In this document: positions 23,165 through 34,424 of the stretch, in pieces | Layout: every line of letters starts with the position of its first letter | Position numbering within the stretch: the stretch's first letter is position 1 | The notes under the pieces: generated by a model | Told to the model about the DNA's origin: nothing | Seen by the model: the letters and a program-made list of their open reading frames with translations, nothing else | The model's database searches: none | Source: Stictocephala bisonia | Taxonomy: Eukaryota; Arthropoda; Insecta; Hemiptera; Membracidae | Reading direction: 5' to 3' | DNA: 64,000 nt | NCBI GenBank assembly: GCA_035578905.1 | Contig: JAQJVL010000308.1 | Location: 528,501 to 592,500, forward strand | Made by a program: the position numbers and the translations under genes

Positions 23165-24617
23165 GTTGTAAATTTCAGAGGCATTTTTTGTAAATATGCC
23201 AGCCCATCTAATGTACAGAAACTTCGTACATATGTCATGATTTACTTACACTTTATAATTAAGGTACATCTAACTCTAGTAACATGCAGGCTAATATTGT
23301 GGGACTATTGAGTGGTACATCTCTTTCGTTTGTATAATTTTTAATATAACTTCTATTTATTATAAATTTTACATATATGAAACATTTTCTACAATCACAA
23401 AATGTCTTGTTTAATATGTAAACTAATCTAAAAACAATATTTACATAATAATAACCTATTACAAATATCTATCAGTGCATTTGTCTATCGGCTCTAATGA
23501 CTTTGCCGCATCTCATCTACTCGTAATTGCGTTCCTAACCTACTATCACAACAATAATTATGTAAACTAATTACTTAAATGTCGTCACAATCTGCGTCTA
23601 GCAAGTGTCATTATCACAGTGGGTTGACCAAGTAGCCTATTTTTAAAATTAATATATGCTAGCAATAAATTAACTCTATTAATCAGAATCATCAATTTTT
23701 ATTAAGTGTTTTTTTCAATTAAAAATATTTAATTGTATTAGTTTTAATGCCATTCATAAACGATAGAAGTTTTGGATACTAAGCAGCAAAAACTATCCGC
23801 TGCTTAAAGGACCAATTTTCTCATTCATTTAACAATTTTAATTATGAATTAGGATCGATTGTGTTCTTCGATCTTGAGTCTTACAGCTTGAGGCTAGTCG
23901 TGAATACATAATGGTAGAATATTTATTTATAAAATAAAATACGTTTAGGAACATTTACATAATGAAAGACATAATGAAAGATATTGAATCAATTCAGCAT
24001 TTCAGATTTTGAATAAAACAAATATATTTTAAAAAATGTTTTTTTTTTTTTTATTTAAGTCTTCAATACTATTGTATATTCCTGTAATTTGGTAAACACT
24101 ACTATTCATACCATTAAAACACAGAAGAAGAAAAACTAAATAAACATACCTCAAGATAACTCATAAAACTAGGGGTTTTTTAATGTCCCCACAGTCGGAA
24201 AAAATTGTTCCATAGTCTACAGCTATAAACTTAAACAAACAACGTAACTTTGTATTGATAACAAAATGTTGACAAATACAATAAAGTTTTATAAGTATTA
24301 TCAATTTTGTTGACAATCAAAGTAAGTAAGTAGATTAAGTTTGGATAATATTAGTAGACCTGACATTTGTAATCTGTGAAGAGTTGTGAGGTCGTTATGA
24401 ATTTCTTTGAAGTGCGAGTAACTTTCGAAAAATACCCAAAACTTCCTCGATGTACCTTCATTTAAAGGTAATGTCGTCCTTTCTGCTATATTAGATAAAA
24501 TTTGTGGTCCTAAACTTGTAGGTTACATTAATATCGTTGAATCGTTGTAAGAACCTTACAAATCTGCAATATCTTCGGTATTAGAAGCTTTTGTTTGACT
24601 TTTACGGTAGATTTACA
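23165..24617. other. Non-coding DNA downstream of the protease gene
   Basis: AT-rich and apparently unique. No exon, RNA or repeat recognised. An AATAAA read on minus at about 24050, beside a poly-T run, could be a distal poly(A) signal or the tail of an old insertion. Confidence 0.4.
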
Positions 24618-24623
24618 TTTAAT
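24618..24623 (-). promoter_or_regulatory. Possible poly(A) signal (ATTAAA) of the protease gene
   Basis: On minus, ATTAAA lies about 100 nt after the stop codon at 24725. It is a common variant hexamer in an AT-rich setting where chance matches are frequent, so this is only a candidate. Confidence 0.25.
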
Positions 24624-24724
24624 TGTCTTTTTAAAGTGATAAAAATACTATCATCAGTAACAAAAGTATTCCCAGAGAAGATTCAATTTAGGTACATCTC
24701 GGACGACGGCTGCCATGGATAGAT

Positions 24725-24906
24725 CTATGGTGATGATGACCTGCTTTCTTGCTCCTGGGTGCTGCGCGGAGTCCGTGGGCCAGGTCGGCGTGTGCATCGG
24801 CACTCGCCATCCAGCCTCTCGTCTAGCCAGCCTATGTAACTAGCCAACCTCGTGTATATCCCAGGAAACTTGGGCCGGGCACACCCTCGTCCCCATGACA
24901 CTATTC
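24725..24906 (-). CDS. Serine protease exon 7 (C-terminal, substrate pocket)
   Basis: Acceptor TGTGTACAG at 24907 on minus. After two bases completing Gly261, it encodes [20 protein letters not shown], the S1 segment with the pocket glycines (Trp-Gly and the Gly before IYTR) and the Cys of the Cys191-Cys220-type disulfide, then the C-terminal helix ASYIGWLDE. The frame goes on for about 28 residues ([12 protein letters not shown]..., Ser-rich end) to TAG at 24725-24727. This tail, with a CRC motif, is longer than in simple trypsins and unlike any domain I know. Confidence 0.9.
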
Positions 24907-25433
24907 CTGTGTACAGACAGAAAATGTATGAATAGATTTTATAAAACTGTGAATACTGTAATTAATTCTTCTGGACCATTTCAGAACTCAACAGCTTGAC
25001 TAAAGTAACATATTTAAAAAGCACCTGTTGTTATTTATGTCCAATATCTACAAATGTATAATTAAAATGTAAATAGCTTCAAAATATGGGATAATATTCG
25101 TGTGACACACGGGGAAGTCAGATGAACCTGTCACTGGATCTGATCAGTGGAAACCTAATTGTATCCAAACGGGCTTATGCCCACAACATTCTGGCTTAGA
25201 AGTTTGTATCTGTGGTAGCCTTAACTTTTTTATTATTTTTAATAAGACCTTTGGGTTTAGGATATACCAAAAAATAAAGACATATTCTGGAAGTCACAAC
25301 GTAGCATAGATCTAAACCTAAACATATACATTTTTATAATAGAATCGACCTAAAAAGTGGCAGTTAAATTAATGACAGGTTTTTAACTATTTGTATACGT
25401 ATATACAGGGTACCCTACATATCGTATAATTCT

Positions 25434-26216
25434 TATACAGGGTGTAACTAAAATACTTCGACAGACTTCAGAGGGCTGTTCCTGCGGTCAAAACAAACCA
25501 AACATTTCATATAGAGACATATGTCCTAACATGCACAGTTTTCTGTCTGTCTGTCCGTCCATTTTTTTATATTATAATTTTTCTCAGTAACCATAAAATA
25601 TAGTGTTGACATCTAACACATATGCTATAATAGTAATACTCTATTATATAAAAAAACTAAATAAAATTCGTCGACAATTTTCAAATTGGTGGCTAGTTAA
25701 AAACTTTTAAGTTAAATTGCATTGAAACTCCACCCTGTATAAAAACACACTAAAGTAATAAATTGTAGCAACGAAACTTCAAGTGTAACTAGATTCAAGA
25801 AAATACCACAAATTTAGCGTTTCTTGTTTATATTCAATAAATAAGGTTTCGTTAGTTTCATAATAAAATGTGCTACAGTTTATTACTTTTGTGTTTTTTT
25901 TTTTTATACAGAGTGATGTTTTTTGTCTAATTTAACATAAAATTTTTTAACTATCCAAGATTTTGAAATTGTTTACGAATTTTTCCAAGTTTTTAATATA
26001 ATAGAGTATTACTAGTATAGCATATGTGTTAGATGTCAACACTATATTTTATGGTTGCTGAGAAATAAATTATAATGTAAAAAATATGGACGGACAGATA
26101 GACAGACAGAAAACTGTGCATATTAGGACATATGTTTATATGACATGTTTGGTTTGTTTTGATCCCAGGAACAACCTCCTGGAGTTAGTCCAAGTATTTC
26201 AGTTACACCCTGTATA
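25434..26216. mobile_element. ~780-bp foldback element in the last intron
   Basis: Long near-palindrome. The left arm starts TATACAGGGTGTAACTAAAA and the right arm ends with the inverse ...AGTTACACCCTGTATA. The arms (about 25434-25800 and 25840-26216) correspond throughout, for example TTTTCTGTCTGTCTGTCC on the left against GGACGGACAGATAGACAGAC on the right, and ATAGTGTTGACATCTAACAC against its complement; identity is perhaps 80% by eye. Internal partial ends (CACCCTGTATA near 25730, TATACAGAGTG near 25906) suggest a nested or composite origin. TA flanks both ends as a possible target duplication. No transposase. It would be transcribed within the protease pre-mRNA as a long hairpin. Confidence 0.88.
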
Positions 26217-26729
26217 GCTTTGTCCAATGTAGTTTATGATACAATAACTCAAGCCTTACAATATCTATGTTTTCTACAAATTTATCTTTTTCAGCTTATT
26301 AATTTTGTCGTCTATATCTATAAAAGGCAAAGCCCTGGCTGACTCATTGACTGACGGACTCATCACTAACTATCCTAAGGGGTAGGAACTACTCATAAAA
26401 TATTGTTCCATAAGGATAACATTGGGTTGATTTTAGTAAATTAATAACATCTGTTTTGTAAATAAATGTTTATATTGAACGTTTGACGTTATACTATTGA
26501 TGCATTTAGAGTTTAATCTTCAGGGGTTAAACAAAAACAAATGAATGAACACGTTTGAAATAGGCTAAGTAATACCATTGGATATGATTAATAATAAATA
26601 GGTAGTAACGCAAGTAGTGTGAGTGGGATACAGTAAATAAATATAATATTGTGATTATAAGTAATACAGTTAATCTACTATTATTTGTAGTCTAAGGCCA
26701 CATGCCGAGGCCGGGGTTGGTCCACTCAC
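26217..26729. other. Intron 6 sequence, unique part
   Basis: Intronic AT-rich DNA between the foldback and exon 6. A TATAAAAGGCAAAGCCCTGG segment with repeated GACTGACGGACTC-like bases near 26320-26355 resembles a dispersed element end, but I cannot place it. Confidence 0.4.
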
Positions 26730-26787
26730 CTATCACTTCTGTTACATTGTTGGCGTCCTTGGTGTGGAGAGGGCCACCACTGTCTCC
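26730..26787 (-). CDS. Serine protease exon 6 (catalytic Ser)
   Basis: A 58-nt exon between acceptor ATGTTTCAG and donor ATAG/GTGAGT. It encodes GDSGGPLHTKDANNVTEVI plus the first base of Gly261. GDSGGP carries nucleophile Ser244; NVT is a potential glycosylation site. It is much shorter than usual for this part of S1 genes because an intron splits immediately before GDSGGP and again before IVSWG. Phase fits both neighbours exactly. Confidence 0.93.
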
Positions 26788-27589
26788 CTGAAACATTTAC
26801 GTGAACGGAATTAATTAGTACTGTATCAGCGAGCTACGAAAAAATCTCTGAACTATGGCCTACTATCCTGTTTGAAGGCGTCAACTGTTCAAGAGGGCGC
26901 CTGTTGGATAGCAATTAAAAAATGTTTCATTACCATACATCCTAATTATTGTTTAATGAATTAATTTGGTTAGTTGCGAATATTTTTTACGCTGGTCAAA
27001 ATTACCTGACCAAAATATTTAAAAAATTTTAACTGCACAAAAATTTCATTTCAAGGTTTTTAGTTGATTAAATTTTCACATTGGGATTTTCACATAAATG
27101 CTTTTATAAATTATTGGTTGCAACCACTATGTAACAACTTGGTACCGTTATATTCCTTGTTTCTTCCAGTAAGAAACTATATGCCTCTTGGAACCTTAAA
27201 ATAATTTTATTGGTTAACTTATAATTGTAACGAAACTATGTTATGTACGGCCGCGGCTGCTCATGTTATTCATGAGAGAATTTTTTCTATTTTCAACCAT
27301 TATTTATAGGAAATGTGAGAATGTAGGATTTTTTTTTAGATCGACATAGTAAACTGTACCTTCAGTTTCAACATTTTACGACACTCCGAAGTTGTTACAT
27401 AAACATTTATTGCAATGAGTCAGTTAGTAAGTGATTTAAATCCAGCTTTATATAATATAATTATAGTAATAAAATTTTATTAATAATGTGGTTAATATAT
27501 GTATTTATAATAATATATTTAGCAACCACCAAGCTATATTGAGTGATTGTAGCGGTAAAAGGCAACTTGTGGTTGGTTAGTCGGGCGCA
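26788..27589. other. Intron 5 sequence before the 74-bp array
   Basis: AT-rich intronic DNA. I see no exon, RNA gene or repeat. Confidence 0.45.
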
Positions 27590-30500
27590 CTGAGTGGAGT
27601 GCCTACATAATGTTATGACACTCCAGCAATACAGTCTTGTACAGCTTACCGTTCGAGGGCTCACTGCGTCTAGTGCCTTCATAATGTTATGACACTCCAG
27701 CAATACAGTCTTGTACAGCTTACCGTTCGAGGGCTCACTGCGTCTAGTGCCTACATAATGTTATGACACTCCAGCAATACAGTCTTGTACAGCTTACCGT
27801 TCGAGGGCTCACTGCGTCTAGTGCCTTCATAATGTTATGACACTCCAGCAATACAGTCTTGTACAGCTTACCGTTCGACCGTTCGAGGGCTCACTGCGTC
27901 TAGTGCCTACATAATGTTATGACACTCCAGCAATACAGTCTTTTACAGCTTACCGTTCGAGGGCTCACTGCGTCTAGTGCCTACATAATGTTATGACACT
28001 CCAGCAATACAGTCTTGTACAGCTTACCGTTCGAGGGCTCACTGAGTGGAGTACCTCCATAATGTTATGACACTCCAGCAATACAGTCTTGTACAGCTTA
28101 CCGTTCGAGGGCTCACTGCGTCTAGTGCCTTCATAATGTTATGACACTCCAGCAATACAGTCTTGTACAGCTTACCGTTCGAGGGCTCACTGAGTGGAGT
28201 ACCTCCATAATGTTATGACACTCCAGCAATACAGTCTTGTACAGCTTACCGTTCGAGGGCTCACTGCGTCTAGTGCCTTCATAATGTTATGACACTCCAG
28301 CAATACAGTCTTGTACAGCTTACCGTTCGAGGGCTCACTGCGTCTAGTGCCTTCGTAATGTTATGACACTCCAGCAATACAGTCTTGTACAGCTTACCGT
28401 TCGAGGGCTCACTGCGTCTAGTGCCTTCATAATGTTATGACACTCCAGCAATACAGTCTTGTACAGCTTACCGTTCGAGGGCTCACTGCGTCTAGTGCCT
28501 TCATAATGTTATGACACTCCAGCAATACATTCTTGTACAGCTTACCGTTCGAGGGCTCACTGCGTCTAGTGCCTTCATAATGTTATGACACTCCAGCAAT
28601 ACAGTCTTGTACAGCTTACCGTTCGAGGGCTCACTGCGTCTAGTGCCTTCGTAATGTTATGACACTCCAGCAATACAGTCTTGTACAGCTTACCGTTCGA
28701 GGGCTCACTGCGTCTAGTGCCTTCATAATGTTATGACACTCCAGCAATACAGTCTTGTACAGCTTACCGTTCGAGGGCTCATTGCGTCTAGTGCCTTCGT
28801 AATGTTATGACACTCCAGCAATACAGTCTTGTACAGCTTACCGTTCGAGGGCTCACTGCGTCTAGTGCCTTCATAATGTTATGACACTCCAGCAATACAG
28901 TCTTGTACAGCTTACCGTTTGAGGGCTCACTGCGTCTAGTGCCTTCGTAATGTTATGACACTCCAGCAATACAGTCTTGTACAGCTTACCGTTCGAGGGC
29001 TCACTGCGTCTAGTGCCTTCGTAATGTTATGACACTCCAGCAATACAGTCTTGTACAGCTTACCATTCGAGGGCTCACTGCGTCTAGTGCCTTCGTAATG
29101 TTATGACACTGCAGCAATACAGTCTTGTACAGCTTACCGTTCGAGGGCTCACTGCGTCTAGTGCCTTCATAATGTTATGACACTCCAGCAACACAGTCTT
29201 GTACAGCTTACCGTTCGAGGGCTCACTGCGTCTAGTGCCTTCATAATGTTATGACACTCCAGCAATACAGTCTTGTACAGCTTACCGTTCGAGGGCTCAC
29301 TGCGTCTAGTGCCTTCATAATGTTATGACACTCCAGCAATACAGTCTTGTACAGCTTACCGTTCGAGGGCTCCCTGCGTCTAGTGCCTTCATAATGTTAT
29401 GACACTCCAGCAATACAGTCTTGTACAGCTTACCGTTCGAGGGCTCACTGCGTCTAGTGCCTTCATAATGTTATGACACTCCAGCAATACAGTCTTGTAC
29501 AGCTTACCGTTCGAGGGCTCACTGCGTCTAGTGCCTTCGTAATGTTATGACACTCCAGCAATACAGTCTTGTACAGCTTACCGTTCGAGGGCTCACTGCG
29601 TCTAGTGCCTTCATAATGTTATGACACTCCAGCAATACAGTCTTGTACAGCTTACCGTTCGAGGGCTCACTGCGTGTATTGCCTTCATAATGCTATGACA
29701 CTCCAGCAATACAGTCTTGTACAGCTTACCGTTCGAGGGCTCACTGCGTCTAGTGCCTTCATAATGTTATGACACTCCAGCAATACAGTCTTGTACAGCT
29801 TACCGTTCGAGGGCTCACTGCGTCTAGTGCCTTCATAATGTTATGACACTCCAGCAATACAGTCTTGTACAGCTTACCATTCGAGGGCTCACTGCGTCTA
29901 GTGCCTTCATAATGTTATGACACTCCAGCAATACAGTCTTGTACAGCTTACCGTTCGAGGGCTCACTGCGTCTAGTGCCTTCGTAATGTTATGACACTCC
30001 AGCAATACAGTCTTGTACAGCTTACCGTTCGAGGGCTCACTTCGTCTAGTGCCTTCGTAATGTTATGACACTCCAGCAATACAGTCTTGTACAGCTTACC
30101 GTTCGAGGGCTCACTGCGTCTAGTGCCTTCATAATGTTATGACACTCCAGCAATACAGTCTTGTACAGCTTACCGTTCGAGGGCTCACTGCGTCTAGTGC
30201 CTTCGTAATGTTATGACACTCCAGCAATACAGTCTTGTACAGCTTACCGTTCGAGGGCTCACTGCGTCTAGTGCCTTCGTAATGTTATGACACTCCAGCA
30301 ATACAGTCTTGTACAGCTTACCGTTCGAGGGCTCACTGCGTCTAGTGCCTTCATAATGTTATGACACTCCAGCAATACAGTCTTGTACAGCTTACCGTTC
30401 GAGGGCTCACTGCGTCTAGTGCCTTCGTAATGTTATGACACTCCAGCAATACAGTCTTGTACAGCTTACCGTTCGAGGGCTCACTGCGTCTAGTGCCTTC

Positions 30501-30627
30501 ATAATGTTATGACACTCCAGCAATACAGTCTTGTACAGCTTACCGTTCGAGGGCTCACTGCGTCTAGTGCCTTCGTAATGTTATGACACTCCAGCAATAC
30601 AGTCTTGTACAGCTTACCGTTCGAGGC
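27590..30627. repeat. 74-bp satellite array in intron 5, ~41 copies
   Basis: Unit: TTGTACAGCTTACCGTTCGA, GGGCTCACTGCGTCTAGTGC, CTTCATAATGTTATGACACT, CCAGCAATACAGTC. Copies are nearly identical. The main variable sites are CATAATG/CGTAATG, GCGTCTAGTGC/GAGTGGAGTACC (27590-28210 mainly) and rare point changes. Read on minus (the sense strand of the host gene) each unit contains GAACGGTAAGCTG, a good match to a 5' splice site. At the right edge the last unit runs into GAGGCTGAACTCGTGG. Period is not a multiple of three and there is no coding. Confidence 0.96.
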
Positions 30628-31436
30628 TGAACTCGTGGCTCGCTGATACTATGTCTATAAAGATTGAATTAATTGTTTATTTTGATAAAACGCTATTTTA
30701 CCGTGTAACTGGTTTGTACCCAGTATATGAATGAACGCTCAATATTTGAGTCATGCTTATATAAAACCTGAATGTTTCATCCAGTTTTTTCTAACAATAA
30801 TTAATCAACACCTAACTAGACTTCCTTGCTGTTGTGAAATGAGACCGTACCTTAATATGACATATTAAGTTTGGCTTCACTGGTTTTCGTTATCTTGTTC
30901 CGTCACTTCACCTACATCGACTTCGTTCAACAATGACGTAGCTAAAGTAACGACTGTAATTAATTAAGGTAATCATTATGGCAATCCGATCGGATCGTGA
31001 CTCGGTTGCTTTCATTGAAATATTTATAATGACATTTGATCGAAAAATTTAAAACTAGAACCCCTAAAAAAATGTTTGGATGTTTAACACACACGTATGT
31101 TAAATCTGACAAAGGACATTTGTTTTGTAAGTGTGGAATAATTGTGCAATACTCTGTACGCTTGAGATATTACATGAACTGACTTTCACATCTTTGTTTA
31201 AGTAGATTAAAAATTAATCTAACAAGTTTCCTTTTAAAACTCGAACTGACAAAAAACAAGAACTTTTAGAAATTCATATAAATAGGAAACGTTTAACTTT
31301 TTTCATTGTGAATGGTGATTTTGTATATAATATATATGTCATTATACGGTATTTCAATTCGTTATTTTGAGTGATACTTGATTGTCTATTTTTCATTCGC
31401 TATACTGGCACATCTGAGTTTGCTATTTGCTATATC
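30628..31436. other. Intron 5 sequence, unique part
   Basis: AT-rich intronic DNA; no exon or repeat recognised. Confidence 0.45.
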
Positions 31437-31725
31437 AATACCACATTACGTGTATGGGTGGGTGGATGGGCAAATACTACTGTACGTGTATAGATGGGTG
31501 GGTGGGTCAATACCACTGTACGTGTATGGGTGGGTCGGTGGGTCAATACCTCTGTATGTGTATGGGTGGGCGGGTGGGTCAATACCACTGTACGTGTATG
31601 GGTGGGTGGGTGAGTCAATACTGTACGTGTATGGGTGGGTGGGTGGGTCAATACCCCTGTACGTGTATGAGTGGGTGGGCGGGTTAATGCCATTGTACGT
31701 ATATGGGTGGGTGGGTGGGTCAAGT
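31437..31725. repeat. 36-bp G-rich minisatellite, locus 1 (~8 copies)
   Basis: Unit on plus: GTACGTGTATGGGTGGGTGG, GTGGGTCAATACCACT. Several units contain four consecutive GGG runs (for example about 31630-31646 and 31704-31720), fitting the G-quadruplex pattern. Frames open on both strands (YVYGWVGGSIPL and THPPTHTRTVVL) are by-products. Confidence 0.93.
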
Positions 31726-31797
31726 CTTTTAAATCTCATAGGTCTCATAGGTCTTTTAAATCACTAAGACATGAGACCTATCTTATTGACCCACCCA
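31710..31797. repeat. Inverted-repeat end of the 36-bp array
   Basis: GTGGGTGGGTCAAG at the array edge is mirrored by TTGACCCACCCA at 31786-31797. Inside it ATAGGTCTCAT (31738-31748) pairs with ATGAGACCTAT (31771-31781). The array therefore ends in a hairpin containing a reversed unit. Confidence 0.85.
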
Positions 31798-32997
31798 CGC
31801 CGCTTAACAACACATCATACATTTGTTTTTGGTATCACTTGTTCAAATTAGAAAAATGTTGTCTATTCTAATTTGTAATTATTAAAAACATAGTAAAATA
31901 AATAAATACAATAACTTAAATAGTATTAATATGATGTAAATCATTAATACCTCAGTAACTTTTGAAAAAATATAGTGTATTTTTTTATATTGAATATTTG
32001 AAGAAAACTATGCAAAATCACATGAATTTGAATACAAATTACAACATTATTAACACAACAGTTTTATTTATCTCACCGACACGCTATTCTGAAGGTATTA
32101 CGTAACGCATGGAATATGTTTTTTTTTTCAAATCGTCTGAGATATCGTTTTCAATGTACAAACACTTGATCATATGAACGCGTTTGATCTCCCATACAGA
32201 AATATTCCACATTGTTCTGCTCTTCGAGAATTAGTTTTGATGTTCCAAACATTCTCACGATACTGATCATCTATTAATCGGCCAGTTTATTGTGAAGTGT
32301 AAAGACACAATGTTGTAAAACTGCATGAAAATACTAACATTTTATGTATCAATCCTATCACATTATTTTCTCACTAATGTACGAGTATTTTCTATCGTGT
32401 ATTCAGAAAGCTGTAAATGAACCGGTTAGATGGAAATCCCCACATATTCTCAGAAAACTTTCTCTGAATTAGGTCGTAGCATTTCCAGTGAGTGTAATCA
32501 ACTGTAGGCGACGTTTATTGGCACTTAAACGTAATACATGGAACCATTGCTCAATTTTCTCGTCTAAACAGTTCAAACCAGATAACATCAATACACGTAC
32601 AATTTTTTACTTTTAGAGTCTTCGAGTTTACATTACAAAACTGTTGAATTAAAACGTATCTCCCTTAAATATATATTTTATATTTTTGGCTGCAACTAAA
32701 ATATATTAAAATAGATTTTCATTCATCAATTCAAATTGTAAGTCTAGCCTCTTAATCACAAATCATTGTATTTTTAAATTAAATACTATAACAATTGATT
32801 ATTTATCATGAGATTATTATCTAATTCATGATTTCAGAACATCGTTACAATGTTTATGATTTCGGCTCAATGTGTATTCACTGGACGAGTTTTGCTAGTC
32901 ACGTTCCAACATTCTTTCTATGACAATTTAAATTTTTGTACTCCATTATATTTAAGATTTGCTGTCTTTTATAGGTTTTGGTTTAGCTATACCTAGA
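31798..32997. other. Intron 5 sequence, unique part
   Basis: AT-rich; no exon, RNA gene or repeat recognised. Confidence 0.45.
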
Positions 32998-33585
32998 AAT
33001 GATACTATTTCAGTAAGACGTATGTAACCTTTGTGTGTATTCTGTAACCTACGTATGTATTCTGTAAGCTATGTATGTATTCTGTAATCTATATATGTAT
33101 TCTGTAACCTATGTATGTATTCTGTAAGCTATGTATGTATTCTGTAATCTATATATGTATTCTGTAACCTATGTATGTATTCTGTAACCTATGTATGTAT
33201 TCTGTAATCTATATATGTATTCTGTAATCTACGTATGTATTCTGTAAGCTATGTATGTATTCTGTAATCTTTATATGTATTCTGTAACCTATGTATGTAT
33301 TCTGTAACCTTTGTATGTGTTCTGTAACCTATGTATGTATTCTGTAACCTATGTATGTATTCTGTAACCTATGTATGTATTCTATAACCTATTTATGTAT
33401 TCAGTAACCTATGTATGTATTCTGTAACCTTTGCATATATTCTGTAATCTATGTATGTATTCTGTAACATATGTATGTATTTTGTAACCTTTGTATCTAT
33501 TATGTAACCTATGTATGTATTCTGTAACCTATGTATATATTCTGTAACCTTTGTATGTATTCTGTAACCTTTCTATGTATTCCTT
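32998..33585. repeat. 20-bp tandem repeat, ~29 copies
   Basis: Unit TATGTATTCTGTAACCTATG with frequent changes CC to GC or TC and TATG to TTTG or CTACG. A block of about five units with the pattern AACC/AAGC/AATC recurs (33040-33260), so multi-unit duplications took part. Confidence 0.93.
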
Positions 33586-34218
33586 GGACATGTTATTTGG
33601 GACTCATTTTTAATGTTTGATAAAGTATTAATATTAGTTACATTCTATTAGTTGGTTAAAGGTAATTAGGTAAGTCCGAAGTATTTATTGACTGGCAAAT
33701 ATCCAGTAGTCTACACATAATTTAGTATTGTGGTCACTCTGGATAACTTAACATTACACTACTGAACATAACATAGTTTTAGTAAGATGTGATAAGACCA
33801 AGCAGACGCGGTACCAAAACTAACGGAACACACTCACCGGTCACAGAGTCGAACAAAAAATAAAAGTTATAAGCAGCTGCTTATACATAGATAGTACACC
33901 ACTATGCTTCTGGCTTGGGCCGGCTCGTAACAAACAACAATAAATAAAGTGGGTGGGTTATCTGACACTGTCAACTATGAACGTACAGAGAGAAACTGAT
34001 GTTATTTAAAAACTATAAGTATTCTTTGGAGTATTCTACAGAGATGGTTTAGAGAAGTAATCGACCAACAAGATGTATCACTGAGATATCCGGGATAGGA
34101 TATAGCACAAGGAAGTTAAAGGAGGATAATATAAATGATATGTGGGGAAAACTATCTAAGACAACTCGATTGTGAATTGATCCACTAGAAATTGTGATAG
34201 TAAAACATTAATGGTTAC
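33586..34218. other. Intron 5 sequence next to exon 5
   Basis: Unique AT-rich intronic DNA; nothing recognised. Confidence 0.45.
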
Positions 34219-34424
34219 CTGACAAGCGTCTTTCTCCCCCAGAGGGAAGCCTGCGCAGATCATCTGGTCGGAGATCTTGCTGGCCGGATATCCTTGGGTC
34301 TTGCATTCCTCCTGCGATATGATGGGCACAGACACTTTCTGAAGGGTGTCTGAGGTCTTCTTCCGTTCGGCCAGTCGCCCCCAGCCTACTACTGTTGCAC
34401 TACGCCCAGTGTAATCTTCATCGT
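34219..34424 (-). CDS. Serine protease exon 5
   Basis: 206-nt exon between acceptor AATTGCAG and donor TGTCAG/GTAACC. It encodes [20 protein letters not shown] (the VVGWGRL strand of S1 domains), [34 protein letters not shown]. Cys residues of EEC and MIC form the Cys168-Cys182-type disulfide. Asp238 of DACQ, six residues before the catalytic Ser encoded by the next exon, predicts trypsin specificity. It ends exactly at Gln241, in phase with GDSGG. Confidence 0.93.

Noticed and set aside
27590..30627. CRISPR-like array
   Set aside because: Tandem units are contiguous with no unique spacers, and the DNA is eukaryotic.
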